NCBI GenBank assembly: GCA_004123355.1
Contig: SCHM01000001.1
Coordinates: 5,882,001-5,946,000, forward strand
Origin: Amphirosellinia nigrospora
Taxonomy: Eukaryota > Ascomycota > Sordariomycetes > Xylariales > Xylariaceae
Direction of reading: 5' to 3'
DNA: 64,000 nt
Shown here piece after piece: positions 47,310 through 59,502 of this stretch. A program made the position numbers and the translations under genes. Position 1 is the first letter of the stretch, and each line of letters starts with the position of its first letter. The notes under the pieces were generated by a model, which saw nothing but the letters and a program-made list of their open reading frames with translations, did not search any database and was not told the DNA's origin.

Positions 47310-50017
47310 TTTCGATTGACTTTAGCGGTGCACAATGTAATCACGGGTCCCTGGTGTCAATATCGGTAGTTTGATGCGAATTCGAGAGACGATAAAATTC
47401 CCCCGGTCCTGCAGCTCACTCAAAACACCCCTCCTAATTTCACCAAGAGCGCCCAAGAGTAAGGTTGTTGTTAAGCGGCGAAGGCTGAACGCTTCGAAAG
47501 AATCCTTATCTCGTGGTCATTGGCGGTCTTCTTCACATTCCCTCCTTCGTTCGAGTAAACAGGACAATGTCGCGCGAGTGGAGAGGTATCAGCTTATACT
47601 AGCATCCATCGCCACGACGACGTGGAAATAAAGCATACATATACTATGGCGCACTCCATATAATTCCCAGGAGCAGTCACCCCACCCTGACTAGTTTAGA
47701 CAAACAAGAGGCGTTGTTGGTCTGGCATATAAATAGTACGTACCGGTCACTGATCTGCCTACCTACTTGGGTAACATTGGAGGATGACGGACAAGACGAC
47801 CCATCCTGGCGTGCATGAATGCTTACGTACTAGTACACATTGCCGAGCAGCGATGCCCTGCCGCACCCGTCGAAGGCCCCAATCAGTTCTTATACAGGGC
47901 ATGACATGGTCATAAAATGGTGGTGTGCGTGCTGCAGTGAGATGGTGAGATGGTGAGATAGGGGGATAGGGATAGGGTCAGCTCTCTCTCTCCTCTGCTG
48001 ATCCGCCTTTGGTTGTGTTGTAGCTGTGAGAATGTCGGTGGGGAAGGACGGCGGAGGTCAGCCCTAGACGATCCAGGACGGCAATGCCGGCTGATTATTA
48101 TTGCTTAGGTACTAGCACCAGTAGTGTACCTGCTCTTTCTGACTTGATAGACTCAGCTGCACTACTTACATAGGTATCTGAGTAAGTAAGCTACCTTAGT
48201 GTAGTATACGTGAGATTTGCTTAGGAGACAGAAGGGTCTGGGAAGGGGAGTTGGGATTCGGTACCTAGATAATAACAGTAACCGTCAAAGTCACCACGGC
48301 TGTGGCTGTGTGCAGGTGTCTTTTCGGCATTTGAAAATACACTACACTACACTGAGATATGATGAACCTGCAGTAAGTAGGTACCTACCTACCTCTAGGA
48401 GAGTTACCTTAGGGACGTACACTACACTACGCCCAAACCATCTACAGTAAAAGAACCTTGGAAGTTCTATATATAAACTGGGTGGATCGGCCGGCCGTCC
48501 GTCCGTTTCAACACCCCACTATACCCACTGCGTTGGCCGCGTTTCGCATTGGCACATTTCTGGAAATGAACTCTCATGGAGAGAAACAAAAATACACCCT
48601 ACATGGGCAACGTAGTGTAGCAATATCGGAGATTATTAACCCGCCATTCCAAATATGTTTCGAATAGATACAGCGAATTGGCAGGGCCGGGAAGCAGACC
48701 AATAGACGCGAAGCAGAGCGCATCAGCTGGAGCTAGCTGCCGGTCTTACAGGGGTACGAGGCCAACTACACTTAACTACCTTATGCAACGGGTTTAGCAG
48801 AACTGCAGAGCTGGGGAACGGCCCCTGAAACAAAACACCACTTTCGCTGCGACTCGGCCACCGACTTCCAAATTTCGGCCGCCCAATGCCATTTCGGCCA
48901 AATCTACGAGCATGACGTAGTGGTCGTGTGTGTGTGTCGTCGCGTGCCGCGCTGGAAACATCACAAGCTTGCTGTGTTGCTGACACCATCGACGGCCTAG
49001 CAGAGGGAGGTATTTGTTTTCTTTGCGCCAAGTTCGCCCGCCATCGACACATCCTCCCGAGATAACCTCGGTGCCGACCGGGTCATCTCTCTCTAGGTGC
49101 CCTAGCGTATGGTCCTTTTATAATTCAGTTCGGATCCATCTCGATACTCGAAGTAGAGAATGATGGAATTCAACAACTCCCATTCCCCAGTGGCTAACAG
49201 GAGGGAGGGACCGAGATGGCTGGGCTTGGCCCAAGCTGGATGGGCAATGATCGACCTATTGTTTATTACCTACACTAGCCTGAAGGAACCCTTAGTAGAT
49301 CCATTTAAGCTATTCTTAAATAAACACCAAGAGATGCCAGCCGCGCTTCCTTTCAGCTATCTAGCTTAGGATTAGACTATCCGAGTTTACTGTGCAACGG
49401 GAAGTCAGTACACTACGATACAGAGCTGACAAGGGGGAAGCCGGCAATCTAATGAACTACGTTAATCGAGAGGACGTTCTAGATTGATTGAGTAATCTTC
49501 GTGCGCGAGTCCGTGTCCTTTCAACGCATTGATCAGATCATGAAGGCTAGGTTATTTCATTCCTAGTACACCATCCCTAAGGAACAAAGAGTTGTTCTCA
49601 AATGAAGATGCTTCAAATCGTGAGAGAATGGTTGAGCGTTCGGTTGGGTATTGTACATCTTGAGCGTTAAAGGCTTGGTTTTTACGAGAAAAAGAGTGAG
49701 TGCTATGGCCTACCACAAGTAGTGTTAAAACCACCATTCAGCCTTCTTGGACGTATGCCAATAATCTGAAAACGATTTATCGACGGAGTATTACTCATGA
49801 CGATATACATTTACCCGTATTTTACACATGAGTTTCCTACCTCCGACTACGGTACTATTTGGTAGAATTCTCTCTCCTTCATCAATCCCAGTAGAAACTC
49901 CAATACGCCGTGGCGTCAATGCTCTCTCTATATGGGCCAGGTGAAGCCAACCATATGTCTTCCAGAGACCACACCAATCTGACTAATTATAAATTTTGAT
50001 TCCGAAGGTGATGGTTC
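47310..50017. other. Largest spacer, 2.7 kb, no gene seen
   Basis: Promoter of the AAA ATPase gene, then a long stretch without a recognisable gene. It contains GTAGGTACCTAC (48377-48388, palindrome). Short ORFs at 47371-47631, 48723-49052 and 49160-49369 have no recognisable similarity. A small or non-coding gene cannot be excluded. Confidence 0.5.
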
Positions 50018-53000
50018 TTATTCCAAGCCCTCGCTGAGCACAGTTCGGACGAATTCGAGCTGGTCTATAACTTTGGCTTCCAAGCGGTTCTCCGAACCTC
50101 TTTTCTTCTCCGCATCCGACGCTGGCATCAATTTCCACTCAGCCTCCCTGGGTCCAAGGGCCACTAATCTCTCCCGCAGTACCTTGCGATGATCAACCCA
50201 CCAATCCACGTTTTCTAGCAGAGCGGTAGAGTCCCACTCCACGGTAGCGATACCCCTCGCATTGTTAGTGCGTAAGACGCCGAGCACCTGTGTAATCAAA
50301 GCTAGAGAGTGTATCTCGGAGACAGATAATGGGGTGATGAAAGCCATGTCCCGACGACCGCGCCTCTGATTGTCGCCTGGTGCCTCGAACCGGTCGATGC
50401 TGGATTGCATCAGGTTTGGGAATCGATTAAGGACAAATGCAACTTCTGGCGCAATTGTGGCACCCAGAGCAGACACCATGTTCAGCAAAATCGGTACAAT
50501 TCCTTTAGCCCAGATGCTGTAGCATCTTTGTAGGCCGACAGAGTCGGCAAAGGGCGATACATTAGGGCGACGAAGATATGTGGCTAGGTTAGCTGACGTG
50601 ATATGATCAAGCAGTCCGTCACAGGCTAGCTGCTCAGCAATCAGAGGCAACGCCGAGAGCTCGAGAAGAAAGAGGAGCGCAAGCTCGCCATAGACAGGGT
50701 CCCCTTTCTCAGCCAGCTTATCGGCCCATGAGTATAGTGACAAAGCAGCCTGCACTGCGTCGTGGGCACTCATGATGTTGAGGATTTGGGTTTGGCTTTG
50801 ATCCATTCCAGGAATACATAGACATGCTTGTAAAATAGCGTTTATGATAAGGATATCGTTAGTAGAAACAGCAGCATCCGAGTCGTGAATGAGTGCCACC
50901 ACTGTCCGGAATCCCTTAGACACAACTATGTCTAGGATACCCAGGACGGTTTGGGAAACGGTAGCTGGAGATATGCTGTTTCCTTCACTGTCACGCACAG
51001 ACGCGTTGAAATCAATCTGGCCATATGATTGGACCAAGGTTCGGAGCGTGACATAGAGTAGTCTCAAAAGCGTGCGGTATATCGAGATGTTCTGAGCTCT
51101 GTATGGTTCCTGATAGCTGCTTATAGTCGCCCACAAGGAACTCAACAGCTGAGCTACGTCACCTGCGGATGGAGAATTATGAACAACCCTCTGGACTAAC
51201 ATGAGTGATAAATTTACTCGAGACTCTGCAAGCCGCTCAAACACTTGATCATGGCTTTGTATCTCTTGATTAGCCTCTAAGCACTGCTGAGCAACCTGTA
51301 AAGATTGCCTTTTTAATGTATTATCATCTGGCAGGCAGGTACTAAGCTCCAGGAGAAGAAATTCCCAGGCATGGTAAAGTGACTAACAACGTATCAGCTC
51401 TGCATTGAAAATAAGAGGATGCTCACAAGGCTTACCACTTGAGCGTCGACTAGCGATAGGTTCATATTGGCCATTTCCATCTCGCTCCTGAAACCTGTAT
51501 TGCGTGGTCCAATCCAACTCGGATCAAACTTCAGCATCTTATCTGCCGTGGTGAGGGCATAATAAAATTCAGCGCCTAACGACTTAGGCTCCAGCAACGT
51601 TCGCTTGAAATTATCGAGAGCGCAGCTTGGATATTGCCTGCTAAAGTTTCTGGAAAAATTCACGTGGAGGCCCCTGTTGTAGCCCGCAACACCAACGCCG
51701 TCACGTAAATAATAGTCGAGATCTTGGGTGAGCTCTTTGGCAACGGAACCCGCCTGCCCTAACTGACGTAGGTGGAAAAGTTGCATGGCAAAAATCTCCG
51801 CTATGTACGCCGCAATTCGAGCCTCATTGCAAGCCTGCAGAGCATTTGTCTTCAAAGTAACGGATGACGGCTTCAAGTTGCGAGCGAAATTCCTGAGTTC
51901 CGTGAGAAAATTCGTGTTTTTCTGCAAAGTAAATATGGTCCAAGGCCAATAGTTCTGGGCTGAAGTGATGAAGTCCAAAATAGACAGAGCCTCTGATTGA
52001 TCAAGCTGCGATAAAGAGGCTAGTCTTGTTAAGGCCGAGCCAAGAATTGAGCTTGAAGAGGTCTCTGATGTTTTGCCGTCGCTTGCTCTAGCATCTCTTG
52101 GGGTCTTACCCGTGAGAAGGCAATTAGCCATCCACTGTTGCCTGTTTCGAACTATTGTAGAAAAGAAATGCCAAATAGTGTTCGCTTGCCGGGCCTGGTT
52201 GAAGGGTCTATCCAGGGTGCTCATGAGTTGCAGGAATGAGCGAGATGTCTGGGGGCCAAGGTTTCCAAGCAAAGACGGAGGCTCACCAACAGTCTTGCCG
52301 GCACTGATTACTAGGGATTCTAGCAGCTCAATGGAGGTGGCTTTGAAAGTCTCGTGGCGCGCACAGAGACGTGCAATAAATGGCGTGATTTTGAATAGTT
52401 GATGTTCTAGCGTACTGGAAGACCGATCGGAGTAATTCGCTACCCTTACTATGCTGGTCGCAAACCTCAGTACGGCTAATGTTTGATCACGATATACTTG
52501 GGATCGCTTCGCATATATAGTTGATTCCAAGCCTTGTGTCGCTGCCACAAGGGTGCCGAGGAGAGGAAGGACGCGAAGGCTTCCAGCAGACGTGCCGAGA
52601 AAACTATCGATGATGAACTTTGCAGATGGCTGCAGAACGGACATTAATGAAGTCTTTGCTGATATATCATCCATGCTGAAGGTGTAGTATATAATTTTGT
52701 CCATTATGGGCACAATATCACAGACTAAGATCATTCGGTCTAGGTCTGTTGTGAATCTCCAGGTCGATGAACTCTCTAGGAAATCTACGGCGGCCTGAGA
52801 AATAGCTAATGTGATTTGCGTCATGATCTTATCCGAGACTCCGAGCCAAACGTTTTCAGCGGTACGTTGTCTATGATTTGCTTTGATGTCCGTCTTCCGT
52901 CGAACGGAACTAGTCATGGCGCTATCCACGAGGTTAGAGAATAACCGTATGGTCGACATGAGGAGGTCGAATTGGACTTCAGAGAGGTCGAGGTTGCCGA

Positions 53001-55749
53001 TAATTCGGGGAAGCCGCCCGCCCTGTGATTGGCTCTGAAGAAGTGTGCACTTCGCCATGTATGACCATACTCTGCCGGGGCAGATAGGTAAGATAGCGTG
53101 CAAGAATTGCACACAGGCGAGCAGAGCGCTCAAGCCAAAATTGTCCTGATCATCATCTAGAAGGGCGTCCATTGTGTCACAGACTACTGAAATGATGTCC
53201 TTGTTACGGGGCAGCGCTCGACTGGCTTCTGCTACGATAGCAAGTCCGGCGTCTGAAGAGTTAACTGTTTTGCCATCTGACTGAGGATCTCTAATCACTT
53301 CCGTTCGAACCAACGTTGCTAGTAACGAAATAACTTCCGTGGTTTCGTCTAGTGTAAGCATGCCAAGCGCCATATCATATCTGTTAGCAGCAAGGTTTAT
53401 TTCCAAACGTTTACCGAGTAGGGCCAGAATAGAGTGCTCATACTCCACCCGGACTATCTTCCCCTCATCCACGATAAAACGGCCATATGTACCAGCAGGT
53501 ATAATGAATAGCTCTTCATCTTCGGTGATCCTTTTCCGGCTTGAAATTGGAGAAAATAGAGGGAAATCATGTGTGAGCTGGAGAGAGTTGGAATTTTCTT
53601 CCTCGTTTGCAAGCTGATACTGTGTGAAATTATCGGGCAACGTGAAGGTAAGCGTTGGCGTCTTCTCAAGTAGCCTGATAATGCGTTCATGGCTATTGTT
53701 GTTTGGCAAAGCAGGCGAGCAGCAGAGGGTCCGGCACAAAGTCATGAATGGACCAAATTCGTATGGAAAGCGGTCAAGAGCTTGTTGAACGTAAGCTTCG
53801 AGTATGGTCTGGTCATTGAGGGCATATAAAAGAATATCATCTTGCGAGGCTTCGTGAACAGTCGGTATGTCCCAGTACCCCCGCGAGCCGGAGAGGACAG
53901 AGAGCAGTGCGGCGAGCGGCTCTGCTTTATAACCGACGAATCGATACGTTGCTTTTAGCAGATCTAAGAAGGCAATCCTCATTCGAGATCCTACGAAAGA
54001 AGGGAAGATGCCATGGTCTGTTGGACCTAGATAGGATGATAAGAACGAAATCACATCGAAGACATGAGCCTCATCGGTTACAACTTCTGCAAGCAGTTGA
54101 ACTCTTTGGAAGTCACGATCCAGGTTCTTGTTAATGAGAAAGTCGTCGTATCGTCTTTTATCAATGGTCGTAATGCTCCCAGCAGAATTCCTTCTTCCAG
54201 CATTTGGGACCATCTGTGTATTGGAATCATAGTTCTCAACGGCCTTCTGGTTCTGAATAGCATCGCGCTTTTCTGCTCGGTCTTGGTAGGAAGAGAACAT
54301 GGCATGTACAATAGGCACCCATGCGAACGAAGCTGGGGCCATATACACCGACCCTACTTGGATCGAAGTTTCGAGGACATCGTGTATCTGTTCGAGGACG
54401 CTGGAAGTTGCCAAGTACTCGTTATCTGTGTCAAGATCTACATCACCTTCCAAAAAGGCCATCACTCGTGGCAGATTGAGCATTTTTAAAGATACAACAC
54501 AGACAAGGCATTGTAATGGTATCATGAGGTCGGATATGCTTTGAGGAAACTAGACAAATCATTAGACGCACAGTTTCTCAACAATATCAGTCTGTAAACA
54601 CATACCCCCTGTAACTGATTCAGAAAATTGAGGTCGCTGACTAGCGAAAACCACTGCGTAGCAATGGCATCCGATACGAAGCTGTCGCTTGACCGGTCCA
54701 GAAGTTGGAATAGTATTGTCATACGATGCAACATTTCGGTCAGCGAGGTATATGTCCATAGCTCTTCGATGTCCTCCGTCACAGACGCCTTGTCGTCCAC
54801 CACAGATTCTAGGCTAGCCCCGGCTCGTGTGATGCAGTCGGGCAAAAGACTAACGTATTGGGCGATGAGGGCATGGCATGTCTTGGTAGGTATGTCGGCC
54901 ATGGGCTTCTGGGGTTGCTTGGACGAGATGCCGTATACATCGAGAAGAGCTTTCCGTATTGCACCTGAAGCCTCGGTCGGTGGTGACGTGGGAAGCTTCT
55001 CCTGCAGCATCAGGGTAAAGATGTAGTCATTTGTAGCGGCATACGAGCGGCGCTCCGATAGATATGTTTGGAAGATGCGCGACCGCCTGCTCTCAGACTT
55101 GTCGAAGTTAGCCTGGATTTCGGAGGCATCAAGGTTTGCTGTGAGGTTCAAGCCCGGAATGATGTTAGATGTTTGCGTGCTCGCAGCCCGCAGCAACGCG
55201 CAAGCTAGTGATGTCTTGGTTCGAGACAGGGCCGAGCAGTTGGTTGATGGGGCGCGACTGGTACTCGATAATGATGACTCGGAGAGCGGCAACCTCATTG
55301 ATCCGAGCATTTTTGCTCAACCATAACGCATCTTCCTTAATGATGTTTATGTCGTACTTCTCATTAGGGGTCGGGGTGACATGGATAGCGGCTGTCTTCT
55401 TGTCGAAAGTCGCACGATGAGGGCTCTTGTCGGTCGAGGGTTCGAAGGCAGAGCTGGGGCTGGTGAAAAAGGATTGCACGAGGGGATCGTTGAAGAAGTC
55501 AATAATGGTCTGGCTGCTTTGACGGTGCCTGACGGGTCCATCAAGGCCGATGCAACCAGCTTCCATGATCTAATAAGCACAGGAACAATGTCAGCGAGGG
55601 AATAGCAGGGCCATTGCTGTCAATGGACACGGGCAAGGAGGTGCATAAGACAAGACATGATATGATAGGACATACAAGATGATGGTCTCGCCCTTAAGAC
55701 ACGGTTCCAAAGGGGGCAGATAAAGCTGGTCGGCAAGCGGCTCTGCCAT
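50018..55749 (-). CDS. NUP192: Nucleoporin Nup192 (Nup205 family), inner-ring scaffold
   Basis: Large alpha-solenoid scaffold of the nuclear-pore inner ring. Exons on minus: 55749-55676 (MAEPLADQLYLPPLEPCLKG), 55569-54606, 54549-51436, 51382-50018; about 1838 aa, as expected. Diagnostic stretches: SWKLVASALMDPSGTVKAAR, IIDFFNDPLVQSF, AIHVTPTPNEKYDINIIKEDALWLSK, NEVAALRVIIIEYQSRP, SISDLMIPLQCLVCVVSLKML, AWVPIVHAMFSSYQDR, and the C-terminal LESRVNLSLMLVQR-like helices to QLEFVRTVLSEGLE. One base is missing near 55507 (AARP/IIDFF), and in 55150-55190 the frame moves by one extra or two missing bases. The apparent overlap at 54522-54525 is an intron (GTATGT to TCTAG), not a break. Divergent from TRP1. 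Confidence 0.93.
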
Positions 55750-56436
55750 TGCTGCAAGTATCAGCGGGCAATGCGCACCTTGTTGTGCAGCAAATACATG
55801 TGAAGCAGCAGACTGTTGCGACGTTGTGTGGGCGAGCTATGTTTTTTTTGGGTCGCCGTGACGCGACTGGGATGTGAGTGAGGTTCGCGGATCGCAAAGC
55901 TTCGATAACGCTATTCGCTAAGGTTAGGCTAGTTGCAGGAGCTTGCTTGGGGAAGAAAATGTTAAACCAATTTAGCAGCGGGAGGTCCAAGCTCCCAGGC
56001 AAACCCACTTCGAGTCAGCTACAGTATATAAATACCCCTACGCTCAATAGTATAGCCTTGCAGAGGCAGGATCCTCAGGGTAGCAGAGGCGCCGTAGGTA
56101 GGTAGCAAATGATATAGGTAGCCTTGCAGAACCCCTTGGCTGCCTAGGATGCCAGCTACCCAGGTACCCCACTCGGAATTTGCCCGAATCGGCCACGGTT
56201 TCTGCCCTCACTTGTTATATACTTACTTAATCATGCCCCTCCGATCACCGCTATCTTCACTTGCACTATCTAGCAGACTCGAAGAAACAAGCCAGTCGAC
56301 GTCCATGACTAACTTTGTATCAACTTGGCCTCGACATTTACACCCTTTCTCCACAACCATCTTCAAATTATCCTATCCAGAATTGACTTATTGTCGCTAA
56401 TATATCCGACAAACTACTCAATCCTAGATCTGAGTC
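55750..56436. promoter_or_regulatory. Divergent promoter region, NUP192 and TRP1
   Basis: About 690 bp between start codons. It includes GTAGGTAGGTAGC near 56093 and CT-rich sequence before TRP1. No gene inside. Confidence 0.5.
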
Positions 56437-56437
56437 A
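56431..56437 (+). promoter_or_regulatory. Gcn4/Cpc1-type TGAGTCA site touching the TRP1 start codon
   Basis: TGAGTCA matches the TGASTCA consensus of the amino-acid-starvation regulator Gcn4 (CPC1/CpcA). Its last base is the A of the ATG. trp-1/trpC genes are under cross-pathway control in Neurospora and Aspergillus. A site this close to the start codon is unusual and may be coincidental, so function is inference. Confidence 0.3.
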
Positions 56438-58814
56438 TGGCCGTCGCCGAAATTGTAGATTTCTCACCACATCATCCAGATCCCTCTCCACCTGTCCCGA
56501 CTGCCTCAAACGTCATTCTTATTGACAACTATGATTCGTTTGTCTGGAATGTCTACCAGTACCTCGTTCTGGAAGGCGCGACGGTCACAGTCTACCGAAA
56601 TGACCAGATCACTGTAGACGAGCTCATCGCCAAGAATCCTACCCAGCTCGTTGTAAGTCCTGGCCCAGGCCATCCCATCACCGATTCTGGTATCAGCCGG
56701 GATGCCATCAGATACTTCGCTGGTAAAATTCCCATACTTGGTGTTTGCATGGGCCTGTAAGTAATATACTCAAGTCACAAGATGATAATAACTTTAGACA
56801 AAAATCCTCTAACCTCTGAGGTAGGCAATGCATATTCGATGTGTATGGGGGAGACGTGAGCTCAGCCGGTGAAATATTACATGGCAAGACATCGCCATTG
56901 TCCCATGACTCAAAAGGCGTTTATGCTACCATGGCCCAGGGTCTTCCGGTCACCCGATATCACTCACTTGTCGGCACTCACGTGACTCTACCTCAGTGTC
57001 TCGAAGTCACCTCTTGGATACCGAAGGACGATAACTCAAAGGGTCTCATTATGGGAGTACGTCACAAAGAGTTCACGATTGAGGGTGTTCAGTTTCACCC
57101 AGAAAGTATCCTGTCTGAAGATGGCCGTGTCATGTTCAAAAATTTCTTGCGTTTGCAGGCAGGCATTTGGACTGAGAACGAGCGCCTCAAAAGTCAGCAG
57201 ATGCCAACAAAGTAGCTGGTGAAATGGAGAAATCATCCGCTCACGCTCCCAAAAAGAATAACATTCTTCAAGAAATATACTCCCGGCGAAGGGAAGCCGT
57301 CGCAGCCCAGAAGCAGATACCATCACAACGCCCGCAAGATCTTGAGGCTGCTTATGATTTGAACGCTGCACCTCCACAAATCTCATTTGTAGACCGTCTG
57401 CGCCAAAGCCCATTTGATGTCTCATTAATGGCTGAGATAAAAAGAGGTTCGCCGTCCAAGGGCATATTCGCCTTGGACATTGACGCTCCGACACAGGCAA
57501 AGAAATATGCCTTGGCTGGAGCTAGTGTTATATCTGTCCTCACCGAACCAGATTGGTTCAAGGGAGCATCGAAGATTTACGCGCAGTTAGACAAGTGCTC
57601 AGCGGGATGCCTAACAGACCAGCCATTTTACGAAAAGAGTTCATCTTTGAGGAATACCAGATCCTCGAAGCTCGGTTAGCTGGCGCTGACACTGTACTTC
57701 TCATCGTTAAGATGCTAGATGAGGGTCTGTTGACCCGTCTCTACAAATATTCCGTATCGCTAGGCATGGAGCCACTAGTCGAAGTCCAGAACGCAGAGGA
57801 AATGTCAACAGCAGTGAAATTAGGGTCGAAGGTGATCGGGGTCAACAACCGCAACCTCGAGTCCTTCGAAGTAGATCTGAGCACGACAAGTAGGCTCCGT
57901 AGTCTTGTGCCACAAGAAACAATCATCTGCGCACTAAGCGGTATTAACACGCATGAGGATGTAATTGCTAACCACAAGGACGGCGTCAATGCTATCCTTG
58001 TTGGTGAGGCTATCATGCGCGCTCCAGATGCATCCCAGTTCATCCAACAACTATGCACTGGAAAGGCCACGACACAAAAATCGCAGCCAGAGTCTCTTCT
58101 CGTCAAGATATGCGGTACCCGCACCAAAGAAGCCGCCATAGCAGCCGCCGAAGCCGGCGCAGACCTCATTGGCATGATCTTAGTGCCCGGACGCAAGCGC
58201 ACCGTCAGTGATGAGGCCGCACGCGCCATCTCAGAAGCTGTTCACGGATTTTCACGCGCAGCGAGCTCCTCCGCACCCTCACTCTCCACAGACAAGGCAA
58301 CAGATTTCTTCGCAGCCGCATCCCAGAAAATAAGTGCACCAGGCCGCACACGGCCACTTCTCGTCGGCGTCTTCCTCAACCAACCCCTCGCCCAGATCTT
58401 GGAGTTGACGGCGCGATACCACCTCGACATCGTACAACTCCATGGCAAGGAGCCTCTCGAGTGGATCAGTCACATCCCTGTGCCGGTAATGCGGCGTTTT
58501 ACGCCCTCCGAACCAGGGATCGGGGCACGCGGATACCACGCAGTCCCGCTATTTGATTCCGGTTCCGCGGGCGGCTCAGGCCAGCTCCTCGATGCCGTGG
58601 CAGTCAAGGCCTCGCTTGAGAAAGACCGCGAGTTAAGGATCGTGCTCGCGGGTGGCCTGACCTCGAGAACGTTACCGAGGTCGTCCAGGGTGCCGGCGAG
58701 GATGCCGAACGCATCGTTGGTGTTGATGTCAGCAGTGGTGTGGAAGGCCCCGATGGCCTCCAGAGCATAGAGAAGATACAGGAATTTATCAAAGTCGCGA
58801 AGAAAATTAGATAA
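56437..58814 (+). CDS. TRP1: Trifunctional tryptophan enzyme: glutamine amidotransferase of anthranilate synthase, IGP synthase, PRA isomerase
   Basis: Fungal trp-1/trpC fusion. Exons 56437-56756 and 56825-58814; about 770 aa. Domain 1, residues about 25-240, is a class-I amidotransferase: [16 protein letters not shown], nucleophile Cys in LGVCMGLQCIF, and GVQFHPES with His and Glu. Domain 2, about 265-520, is [67 protein letters not shown]. Domain 3 to the end is [41 protein letters not shown] and [14 protein letters not shown]. Bases are missing near 57211 (AAA run, which otherwise gives a premature stop after domain 1), at the GGG of 57562-57564 and near 58666 just before the last phosphate-binding motif. 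An essential gene with three breaks is best explained by consensus errors. Confidence 0.94.
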
Positions 58815-59502
58815 ATAGAATTAGACAGCAAAGCGATTGTTGATTGAGAAGCAAATAAAAAGAGAACGAATTGCAAAAGAAAAAAGTCTAAAAGGGTCGA
58901 ACGAAGTTGATGATGATCATCGGAAACAATTATAAAGTGTGGGGTGGCTGACTAGATAGAAGATTTCATCCATTCTAAACAGAAAGATCCCGTATTGTTG
59001 AACCAAAAAAATCCGGATTGTAGCGTCTTCGTACAACCATTAGTGAACCAATACTCCGCATTTATATTAAGGCTTGTGTGCTATCATGAAACGTTATCCA
59101 TCGCATCCTATCGTGCCAATTGCCTCCATCTTATGAACGTCATCTCGGGGAAATCAATTACTATACACAAAGCAACAGGCCCGGAAGAGTCAACCAGTCC
59201 TTGAGGTAATCGTGTTCATTTCGTGTGCCCAATCCATTTGCTGGTGTCAAGGGATAGCCAGAAACAAACATCAAACCCCACACAAAAGGAAAAGCATGCC
59301 TAGTTCTTCTTCACTCAGTAAACCACCGTCCTCCTGAGAGGTACTTTGTCTGGTTAGTCGATCCTAAGCCAGCCCGGCCATGTTCTGTTAGATCTGGCTT
59401 GGGCTCTCCCGAGTCTGGATTTTTTTAATCGACAAAGTCTAGTCCCTCGTATACCGCCGACGAGGCTACAGCTCATCGAGCTTACGCGGACGTTGCAGAA
59501 GT
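58815..59502. other. Convergent spacer, TRP1 and DUF4211 gene
   Basis: Shared 3' region, about 690 bp; no gene seen. Confidence 0.55.

Noticed and set aside
54522-54525. Four-base ATGA overlap suggesting two overlapping genes
   Set aside because: It lies beside a normal NUP192 intron (54605-54550) whose splicing joins the two parts in frame.
57213-57223. Stop and restart suggesting separate trpG-like and IGPS genes
   Set aside because: One missing base in an AAA run explains it, and the trifunctional fusion is universal in this group.
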